A stretch of DNA of 64,000 nucleotides. It comes from Mycolicibacterium aurum (GTDB lineage: Bacteria > Actinomycetota > Actinomycetes > Mycobacteriales > Mycobacteriaceae). The notes under the pieces were generated by a model. The model ran no database searches. It had not been told where the DNA came from and saw only the letters and a list, made by a program, of their open reading frames with translations. Both the position numbers and the translations under genes were made by a program. The stretch is taken from the NCBI RefSeq assembly GCF_900637195.1, contig NZ_LR134356.1, positions 4,650,001 to 4,714,000 on the forward strand. Reading direction: 5' to 3'. This document shows, one piece after another, positions 58,380-64,000 of this stretch; position 1 is the first letter of the stretch; every line of letters starts with the position of its first letter.

Positions 58380-58757
58380 TCAAACCCGCAGGGCGGTGAA
58401 CGGCGCAAAAGGCAGAATTCGCAACACAAACCACAGTAGGACGACGGCAAGTGTCACCGGCGCCGCCCAGCGGTGGTGCTGCCACGAGACGATCGTGCGA
58501 TCGACGACGCGTCCGTAGGTCCACAGCACGTAGGCCACGATCACGAACCCCAACGCCACCACTGCCAAGGCGTTGAAGTGGAGCGCGGACAGCACATCTC
58601 CATGCAGGAGCGAGTAGATCGCCCGCAGCGTGCCGCACCCGGGACAGTCAATGCCCAGAAGGGCTTTCGTGGGGCAGACTGGAAGAAAACCACCCGGGGT
58701 GGTGGGGTCTGCAATCCACACGACTGCGCATGCGCCCGCCGCCAGGGCACCCGTCAT
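58380..58757 (-). CDS. DUF2752 membrane protein
   Basis: A 125-residue protein (from ATG 58757) with the DUF2752 core GFLPVCPTKALLGIDCPGCG followed by two or three membrane helices (ALHFNALAVVALGFVIVAYVLW; APVTLAVVLLWFVLRILPF). Family members often begin about 15 residues earlier, which would place the start at TTG 58802, six bases after the preceding stop. It pairs with the upstream CD225-type gene. Function unknown; the CPxCG suggests metal or redox sensitivity. Confidence 0.8.
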   Translation of the reverse strand: MTGALAAGACAVVWIADPTTPGGFLPVCPTKALLGIDCPGCGTLRAIYSLLHGDVLSALHFNALAVVALGFVIVAYVLWTYGRVVDRTIVSWQHHRWAAPVTLAVVLLWFVLRILPFAPFTALRV

Positions 58758-58807
58758 CAACGGGCCACCCAGGCGGGCCGGCGCACATTGCCGCAGCGGC
58801 AACGCGA

Positions 58808-59155
58808 TCAATAGCTCGTCGACGTGTCCATGTCGAAGCTGACGGCGCCGAGGGCGAAGAGGATGGCGTAGATGATCCAGACCGCGACGGCGGCGACGAC
58901 GCTCCAGATCGCCCACTTCTTCGCGGCGGCCGAGGATGCCTGCGCCTCGGCGACGCGCCCCTGCGCCCACAGCCCGTTGACCTGGCTCGCTTTGACGATC
59001 GACACGATGCCGAAGGGCAGACAGCAGAAGATCGTCGTCAGGATGCCGAGCACCAGATTCGAGCTCGGCTGCGGCCCCTGCGGTTGCTGCGGAGGATATC
59101 CTCCGCCGCCCGGAGGCGGCGGAGGCGGATAGTTTCCCGGCGGCGGTTGTGTCAT
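58808..59155 (-). CDS. CD225/dispanin family membrane protein
   Basis: A 115-residue protein: a Pro/Gly-rich N-terminus (NYPPPPPPGGGGYPPQQ), then two hydrophobic segments as in the interferon-induced transmembrane (CD225) family, with LVLGILTTIFCCLPFGIVSIVKA (first segment, cysteine pair) and the second near the C-terminus. It is immediately upstream of the DUF2752 gene; the two families often occur together in actinobacteria. Function unknown. Confidence 0.85.
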   Translation of the reverse strand: MTQPPPGNYPPPPPPGGGGYPPQQPQGPQPSSNLVLGILTTIFCCLPFGIVSIVKASQVNGLWAQGRVAEAQASSAAAKKWAIWSVVAAVAVWIIYAILFALGAVSFDMDTSTSY

Positions 59156-59358
59156 GGTCGGCTCCCTCGAAGGCCACGTGCTCGGAAAAGCGAGCTAAGG
59201 GTATCGAAGAAAAGCCCAGTGCAAGGACCAAAAATCAAGATCGGTCCGGACAATCTCCGTGCTGCGGCACCGCGGCCGCCGATCGCCGCGCCGAATGACG
59301 GACCTCGATCTGCCATCACGTTGCTGGAACCGCACACCGCCGGGTCAGTGCGAGCGGG

Positions 59359-59808
59359 TCACCATCGGTAGTCGAGGAACTTCCCGTCGAACGTGACCAC
59401 CACCCGGTCTCCGTCGGGATCCGCACGTCGGGCGATGTCGACCTTGAAGTTGATGGCACTCATGATGCCGTCGCCGAACTCTTCGTGGATCAGTTCCTTG
59501 AGCGCGGGCCCGTACACCGCGAGCGCCTCGTGAAATCGGTAGATCGTGGGATCGGAGGTCAATGCAGGCTCGATCCCCCGAGAAGGCTGTAGTTGCAGGC
59601 TCTCTGCAACCGCGCCGTCGAGATCGAGCAGGGCGCAGACCCGGTCGGCCTGCCCCGCCGACATCGGGTGCTGGCCGAGCAACGCGGCCACACACCACAC
59701 GACGGGGGCCTCGATCTCCTCCGCGATCGCCGACCACGTGAGCTTCTTCCGGATCTTCGCGGCGACAACGAGTTCGGCTGCTTGGCTTTTCGCCATGATC
59801 GGTGTCAT
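59359..59808 (-). CDS. cynS: cyanate hydratase (cyanase)
   Basis: Decomposes cyanate with bicarbonate to ammonia and CO2. The 149-residue protein keeps the catalytic residues at a constant offset of five from E. coli cyanase: Arg91 (YRFHEALAVYG), Glu94 and Ser117 (EEFGDGIMSAINF). It overlaps the transporter gene upstream by 4 bp (ATGA), so both are one operon. An in-frame ATG four codons on is an alternative start. Confidence 0.93.
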   Translation of the reverse strand: MTPIMAKSQAAELVVAAKIRKKLTWSAIAEEIEAPVVWCVAALLGQHPMSAGQADRVCALLDLDGAVAESLQLQPSRGIEPALTSDPTIYRFHEALAVYGPALKELIHEEFGDGIMSAINFKVDIARRADPDGDRVVVTFDGKFLDYRW

Positions 59809-60674
59809 CGCGCGCTCCCGTTCGTCGCCAGTGCGCGCTCGTCGGCGCGCTCGCCGGAGGGCTCCGCGATGAACCTGGTGTCGCCGGTACGGGCGTGGGT
59901 GGCGAACAGCGTGACGCCGACGAACGCCAGACCGCCGACGAGGTTTCCGACAACCGTCGGGATCTCGTTCCAGAGAAGGTAATCGGCGATCGAGAAGTCA
60001 CCGCCGAGCATCAGGCCGGAGGGGAACAGGAACATATTCACGATCGAATGCTCGAAACCCATGTAGAAGAACAACATGATCGGCATCCACATCGCGATCA
60101 CCTTGCCCGACACGCTTGTCGACATCATCGCGGCGACCACGCCGGTGGAGACCATCCAGTTGCACAGCACTCCGCGGATGAACAGCGTCAGCATGCCCGC
60201 AGCTCCGTGTTCGGCGTAACCCACGGTGCGGCTGTGTCCGATCTCGCCGAGCCGCTGTCCGACCTCGTTGGGATCGACGCTGAAGCCGAAGGTGAACACC
60301 ACCGCCATCATCAGCGCGACCACGATCGCGCCGGCGAAATTGCCGACGAAGACCAGCCCCCAGTTGCGCATCATCGAACGGACGGTGACGCCCCGGCGTT
60401 TGTCGAGCAGGGCCAGCGGGACCAACGTGAACACCCCGGTCAACAGATCGAAGCCGAGAAGATAGAGCAGGCAGAAGCCGACGGGAAACAGCACCGCGCC
60501 CAAGAGCGCGTTTCCGGTCTGCACCGTGATCGTCACCGCGAACGCCGCGGCGAGCGCCAGGATGGCACCCGCCATGAAGGCGCGGATCAGGGTGTCCCGG
60601 GTGGACATGAGGGCTTTCGCTTCGCCGGCGTCGATCATCTTGCCGACAAAGTCGCGAGGACTGACGTAGGACAT
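59805..60674 (-). CDS. formate/nitrite transporter (FNT) family channel
   Basis: A 289-residue membrane protein with six helices and the FNT pattern: AFMAGAILALAAAFAVT, GRNWGLVFVGNFAGAIVVA-type second half (here MRNWGLVFVGNFAGA), RGVLCNWMV and GFEHSIVNMF. FNT channels pass small anions such as formate, nitrite or hydrosulfide. In an operon with cyanase it may carry cyanate or bicarbonate; this is inferred from the coupling alone. ATG 60674 has GGAAGG upstream. Confidence 0.9.
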   Translation of the reverse strand: MSYVSPRDFVGKMIDAGEAKALMSTRDTLIRAFMAGAILALAAAFAVTITVQTGNALLGAVLFPVGFCLLYLLGFDLLTGVFTLVPLALLDKRRGVTVRSMMRNWGLVFVGNFAGAIVVALMMAVVFTFGFSVDPNEVGQRLGEIGHSRTVGYAEHGAAGMLTLFIRGVLCNWMVSTGVVAAMMSTSVSGKVIAMWMPIMLFFYMGFEHSIVNMFLFPSGLMLGGDFSIADYLLWNEIPTVVGNLVGGLAFVGVTLFATHARTGDTRFIAEPSGERADERALATNGSAR

Positions 60675-60724
60675 GAGTGAACCTTCCGAGTGTGGGCGAC
60701 CTCCCGCAGAGTTCCCGTTGCGTA

Positions 60725-60738
60725 TTGCCGATTGGCAA
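60725..60738. promoter_or_regulatory. possible operator of the FNT-cyanase operon
   Basis: TTGCC-GATT-GGCAA, an inverted repeat 50 bp upstream of the FNT start. It includes a T-N11-A pattern typical of LysR-type sites, and CynR, the usual cyanase regulator, is a LysR protein; no LysR gene is in the window. Confidence 0.35.
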
Positions 60739-60904
60739 CAAGGTCGATGCGCGTGTGTTGCCTCCTGCTCACAGGGACGGCACGCCGCTGTGAGGGCGCC
60801 CCTGCTGTGACCTGCGCAACTGTGAAGCCGTGTCAGGCTTTGCCTTGGTCCCACCTACAGTCGCTGACAACGCCGGACGCGTTCGCGAGCAAGGAGTCCC
60901 GACT

Positions 60905-61675
60905 GTGAGCAGCACGCCCCATGACTATCCGCAGATGGCCGCGCAGCGCGGTCGCGTCGAACCCTCCCCGCGGCGGGTCCGGGGCTTCATCGGCCGACAT
61001 CTGGTTTTCGACACCACTGCGGCCAGATACGTGTGGGAGGTGCCGTACTACCCGCAGTACTACATCCCGCTCTCCGATGTGACGCCGGGCGTGCTGAGCG
61101 ACGACGAGCACCCGCAACGAGTGCAGTTCGGTCCGACCCGCATCTTCTCGCTGGTCACCGATTCCGGAACGGTTGCGGCGGCTGCACGGGTGTTCGACGC
61201 CGGGGACAGCGCGGTCGCCGGGTTGGTCAGGTTCGAGTGGGACGCGGTGGACTGGTTCGAGGAGGACGAGCCGATCTTCGGGCATCCGCGCAACCCGTAT
61301 ACCCGCGTCGACGCGCTGCGCTCTCATCAGCACGTCACCGTCGCACTCGGCGGCGTGACGCTCGCCGACACCGTCAGTCCCGTCCTGTTGTTCGAAACCG
61401 GTTTGCCGACAAGGTATTACATCGACCGAACCGACGTCGCCTTCGACCACATGGAGCGGTCAGACACGCAGACCCTCTGCCCGTACAAGGGGGTGACGTC
61501 GGGCTACTGGTCCGTGCGTCTCGGCGACGCGGTCCATGCGGACCTCGCGTGGAGCTATGAGGCGCCACTGCTCGCCGTCGCACCGATCGCCAATCTGGTG
61601 GCGTTCTACAACGAGAAGGTCGACATCACCGTCGACGGCGTCCCGCTGGCGCGGCCCAAGACCCACTTCGGCTGA
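60905..61675 (+). CDS. double DUF427 domain protein
   Basis: A 256-residue protein with two DUF427 domains: the first around residues 20-125 with VWEVPYYPQYYIPLSDV, the second about 135-240 with LPTRYYIDRTDV, CPYKGVTSGYWSVRLGD and AWSYEAPLLAVAPIANLVAFYNEKVDI (short motifs). CPYKG is characteristic of the family. GTG 60905 follows AAGGAG. Function unknown. Confidence 0.88.
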   Translation: MSSTPHDYPQMAAQRGRVEPSPRRVRGFIGRHLVFDTTAARYVWEVPYYPQYYIPLSDVTPGVLSDDEHPQRVQFGPTRIFSLVTDSGTVAAAARVFDAGDSAVAGLVRFEWDAVDWFEEDEPIFGHPRNPYTRVDALRSHQHVTVALGGVTLADTVSPVLLFETGLPTRYYIDRTDVAFDHMERSDTQTLCPYKGVTSGYWSVRLGDAVHADLAWSYEAPLLAVAPIANLVAFYNEKVDITVDGVPLARPKTHFG

Positions 61676-61678
61676 CCG

Positions 61679-61990
61679 CTACCTGCGGTCGGTGATGTCG
61701 GCGTACTCAGGGTTCTTGTCGATGTACTCGGCAACCATCCAGCAGGTCGGCACGATACGCAGTCCTTCGGCCCGCGTGGCCCGCAGCGCTTCGGCCACCA
61801 GAATCGTTGCCAGGCCGCGTCCCTGGTACTGCGGCGAGACCTCGGTATGCGGGAACACTCGGCGGCCGTCGCCGTCGTGGTAGTCGGCGAGTCCGACGGT
61901 GCGGCCCTCGACCTCGATGAGGAACCGTCCGGGTTCGTGGGTCACGGTGGTCGCGGCACCGGTGCGATCGGGAGGCGTCTCGGAGCTCAT
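61679..61990 (-). CDS. small GNAT-type N-acetyltransferase (YidJ-like)
   Basis: A 103-residue acetyltransferase of the short GCN5 type: FLIEVEGRTVGLADYHD, then HTEVSPQYQGRGLATILVAEAL with the acetyl-CoA loop Q-x-x-G-R-G, and IVPTCWMVAEYIDKNPEY. Start ATG 61990, or GTG 61999. Substrate unknown; it ends 3 bp before the stop of the convergent DUF427 gene. Confidence 0.88.
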   Translation of the reverse strand: MSSETPPDRTGAATTVTHEPGRFLIEVEGRTVGLADYHDGDGRRVFPHTEVSPQYQGRGLATILVAEALRATRAEGLRIVPTCWMVAEYIDKNPEYADITDRR

Positions 61991-62010
61991 CCCACCCACG
62001 ATAGTGACGA

Positions 62011-62472
62011 TCAGCCCAGTTGCTTGTGGAAGTAGACCCGCTCGAACCCGTCCTCGGAGCGCCGGTCGACCTCCTGGTAACCGATGAGGCGATAGAAGGT
62101 GAGGTTCTCGGTCATCGCCGCGTTGGTGTAGAGGCGCATCTGGGCCAGGCCGCGTGTGCGTGCGATGTGTTCGGCGTGGGCCAGCAGGGTCCTTCCGTAT
62201 CCGCGTCCCTGGGCGTCAGGGGCCACCGCCACATTCTCGATCAGGAGGTGGTCGGCATGGGCGACGACGATCAGCACCCCGACCAGGACGTGCTCGTCGA
62301 CCAGCACGTGGGCGTGGTCCGTGTGCGCGACCACCTGGTGGTAGTCGACTGTCATCGGAGCGGGGCGCCGGCCGATGCGCGGCAGGTAGCGGGCGTAGGC
62401 GGCGTCGACGATGGCGCCTATGTCGGCGACGTCATCGACCGTTGCGGCCCGGACGGAGGGCAGTGCGCTCAC
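62011..62472 (-). CDS. GNAT family N-acetyltransferase
   Basis: A 153-residue acetyltransferase: LIENVAVAPDAQGRGYGRTLLAHAE gives the acetyl-CoA site (QGRGYG), preceded by LVGVLIVV and followed by YTNAAMTENLTFYRLIGY. GTG 62472 is taken as start. It lies 11 bp after the DUF4436 gene stop, so these may be one transcript. Acceptor unknown. Confidence 0.88.
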   Translation of the reverse strand: MSALPSVRAATVDDVADIGAIVDAAYARYLPRIGRRPAPMTVDYHQVVAHTDHAHVLVDEHVLVGVLIVVAHADHLLIENVAVAPDAQGRGYGRTLLAHAEHIARTRGLAQMRLYTNAAMTENLTFYRLIGYQEVDRRSEDGFERVYFHKQLG

Positions 62473-62483
62473 GGGCCGCCTGC

Positions 62484-63338
62484 CTACTGCTTGTAGTACT
62501 TGTACCAGGACATGATGTACAGACCCATCGCCGATACCAGCGCGATCAGGACCCACAGCACGATCGCCTGATCGATCCACGCCCCGGGCGGCGGTGCACC
62601 CGGCAGGATATTGCGCAGCGGGACGACCGCGAACAGCATGGCGGCGAACCACGTACACAGCGGCGGCAGGAATTGCCTTCTGCCTCGCAGGGTTTCGATC
62701 GCCACCAGCATGGCCATCGCAGGTAGCGCGATGAGTACGAGGCAGATGCCCAGGTCGAAGGCCAACGTGCCGCGGTGGCGGCTGAGCTCAATGATCGACG
62801 CCGGTGGATCCGAGTCGGTGGTCTGGATGTGGACGTTCCAGCCCTCGATGCCGCCGCTGACCCGGATGTCGGCCGGCTCCAGTGTGCGGCTGTCGCCCGA
62901 ACCGATGAGCGCGTCGGCGGTCAGCGGCTTGGTGTTGTACGTGTCGAACGGCCAGTAGTCCGCGTCCCCGTCGGCCTCGACAGTCGCGTCGATGCTGGCC
63001 GGGGTCTGGCCCTTGGGGAACTTCAGCTCACCCAGATCGACCCACGGGTAGATGCGGACGGCGATATCGGTGGTGAGCACCCCCAGTTCGGGGTCGATGT
63101 ATCGCTCCGGCGCGATGAGCAGGACCGAGACCTCGAGTTCATTGGTTGCGGTGTGCACCGTTCCCATGTCGATCGACACGACGGGCTGGTCCGCCGGAGT
63201 CGGATCGAACGGCTCCAGTGAAGCGTACGAGCTACTGACCCACCAGTATCCGACGAGCGAGGCGACATAGATCAGCCCGACGATGGCGAGGCTGGAGGTG
63301 ATGCGGAGCCGCGTACGGAGCGGGCGTCGATCGGACAC
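62484..63338 (-). CDS. DUF4436 membrane protein
   Basis: A 284-residue protein: first membrane helix about 13-33, an extracytoplasmic domain about 35-185 (PVVSIDMGTVHTATNELEV; YWPFDTYNTKPL), then three helices (about 190-280) ending WYKYYKQ. These features match DUF4436. Function unknown. GTG 63338 is chosen because TAGCAT lies seven bases upstream. Confidence 0.85.
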   Translation of the reverse strand: MSDRRPLRTRLRITSSLAIVGLIYVASLVGYWWVSSSYASLEPFDPTPADQPVVSIDMGTVHTATNELEVSVLLIAPERYIDPELGVLTTDIAVRIYPWVDLGELKFPKGQTPASIDATVEADGDADYWPFDTYNTKPLTADALIGSGDSRTLEPADIRVSGGIEGWNVHIQTTDSDPPASIIELSRHRGTLAFDLGICLVLIALPAMAMLVAIETLRGRRQFLPPLCTWFAAMLFAVVPLRNILPGAPPPGAWIDQAIVLWVLIALVSAMGLYIMSWYKYYKQ

Positions 63339-63345
63339 CGTGCAG

Positions 63346-63351
63346 ATGCTA
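63346..63351 (-). promoter_or_regulatory. -10 element for the DUF4436 gene
   Basis: TAGCAT on the minus strand matches TANNNT and ends seven bases before GTG 63338, consistent with a leaderless message. Confidence 0.55.
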
Positions 63352-63405
63352 ATGCTCAGAAAGGGCACTCGCCGGTACGCCAGATCGTGTGTCTGGTTTT
63401 CGGAG

Positions 63406-63789
63406 TCAGCCGTTCGACCAGATGGCCTGTGCCGAGGGTTGTTCGGCGCCGACGAGTTCGACCGCGTCGCCCACATCGACGGTGACGACGTCCTCCTGCT
63501 GCTGGGCGACGAATGGGAGCTGGAGCAGGCCGTGGAAGTCGTTGGTCTGGACGAAGGTGTGCGCTCGGGCGAACAGCGGCTGGACGTCGAACACCCGCAC
63601 GCGCAGCTTCTCCCGGCGGAGTCTGCCGAGCTCTCTGCCTGACTCCGGATCGGTGACCACTCGCACGGCACCGGAGTGCACCGCGAAGATCATGCCGGAT
63701 ACCACCCCGGCTTCTGCACCCCGGTTGATCACCAGCGTGTAGTCGTCTTCGATGAGCGCGACCTGTCCCGTCACCGCCCGCTCGGTCAT
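63406..63789 (-). CDS. conserved protein of unknown function
   Basis: A 127-residue soluble protein with YTLVINRGAEAGVVSGMIFAVHSG and VVTDPESGRELGRL, a beta-rich pattern seen in the C-terminal domain of FlgT-like and other small proteins. There is no signal peptide. It begins with ATG 63789 overlapping the upstream partial gene by 4 bp (ATGA), so the two are probably co-transcribed. Confidence 0.7.
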   Translation of the reverse strand: MTERAVTGQVALIEDDYTLVINRGAEAGVVSGMIFAVHSGAVRVVTDPESGRELGRLRREKLRVRVFDVQPLFARAHTFVQTNDFHGLLQLPFVAQQQEDVVTVDVGDAVELVGAEQPSAQAIWSNG

Positions 63790-64000
63790 GACGCCGCCAG
63801 CGAGTTGCTCTCCGGCAGAGTAGATCTCGATGCCGGGCCGGCCTGAATGCGGGGCCGCAGCCCGTAGTCGTCTACCGAGACGGGCTCGTCGATGTGGCTG
63901 GCGGTGTCCTGCTCGGTGCCCAGTGCGAGTTCGACAGCGGTCTTGGCCTGGAAGAGGGCGATGACTGCCTGTTGGTGCCGTTCTGAGCCGAAGGAGTTGA
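63786..64000 (-). CDS. C-terminal part of an unidentified protein (start outside window)
   Basis: The frame is open from the right edge to TGA at 63786-63788, 70 codons, including QQAVIALFQAKTAVELALG and PVSVDDYGLRPRIQAGP. Nothing recognisable as a domain is present in this piece. The stop overlaps the start of the next gene. Confidence 0.6.
   Translation of the reverse strand, partial: NSFGSERHQQAVIALFQAKTAVELALGTEQDTASHIDEPVSVDDYGLRPRIQAGPASRSTLPESNSLAAS

Noticed and set aside
1..64000. tRNA, rRNA, CRISPR arrays, phage or conjugation genes
   Set aside because: I looked for clover-leaf segments, regularly spaced repeats, integrases and structural phage genes and saw none; the only mobile element is the IS30-family insertion.

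Overview
The window is high-GC actinobacterial DNA from a mycobacterium, most likely a fast-growing, environmental one (Mycolicibacterium type). Evidence: mycothiol S-conjugate amidase (mca), a short-chain Z-prenyl diphosphate synthase, the lipoprotein lpqV, several DUF732 secreted proteins, an abundance of fatty-acid/sterol-type genes, no PE/PPE genes, and many leaderless genes preceded by a TANNNT -10 hexamer 6-9 nt upstream of ATG/GTG. From about 1.2 to 35.3 kb the gene order is, as I remember it, an inverted version of M. tuberculosis Rv1092c to Rv1059 with insertions (a GOLPH3-like gene, an acyl-CoA dehydrogenase, purT, a DUF559-type protein, a CLC channel) and without the PE_PGRS genes.

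Layout. 0-6.1 kb: partial DUF885 protein, coaA, two paralogous small membrane proteins, a large membrane protein, Z-prenyl synthase, hemolysin III-like protein. 6.1-15.6 kb: KSI-like protein, the mca/Rv1083/DUF255 operon, DUF4307, greA, GOLPH3-like, metB, an acyl-CoA dehydrogenase, RDD and proline-rich membrane proteins, with a decayed RDD copy behind them. 16-28 kb: cbs, lipU, an SGNH hydrolase, fadA3 behind a KstR-type box, purT, Bax-inhibitor protein, echA9-echA8, and a membrane hydrolase. 28-35 kb: a cysteine dioxygenase-rhodanese operon with a Cys-Cys leader peptide and hairpin (a probable cysteine attenuator), CLC channel, lpqV, two patatin-like proteins, a class II amidotransferase, and an NAD-binding protein behind a perfect KstR palindrome.

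35-52 kb is more accessory: a Ser/Thr kinase, the thiolase ltp1, lipoproteins, an IS30-family element inserted inside a repeat/inverted-repeat structure, a C4-dicarboxylate transporter with its divergent two-component system, a beta-propeller protein with an odd AT-rich, apparently frameshifted upstream reading frame, two STAS proteins, and a polar amino-acid ABC importer. 52-64 kb: a TMEM165/GDT1 manganese exporter under a yybP-ykoY (Mn2+) riboswitch, DoxX protein, an ECF sigma factor with a SnoaL-like tail, a Tat-exported acetamidase-like lipoprotein, small secreted proteins, DUF2752/CD225 pair, a formate/nitrite-type channel with cyanase, a double DUF427 protein, two acetyltransferases, and a DUF4436 protein. 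No tRNA, rRNA, CRISPR array or prophage was seen.

The most interesting signals are regulatory or degenerate rather than large clusters: the Cys-Cys leader attenuator (28.95-29.05 kb), the Mn riboswitch (53.65-53.75 kb), the two KstR-type boxes, the frameshifted reading frame coupled to the beta-propeller gene (45.8-46.15 kb), and the IS inserted between inverted repeats (39.45-40.87 kb).
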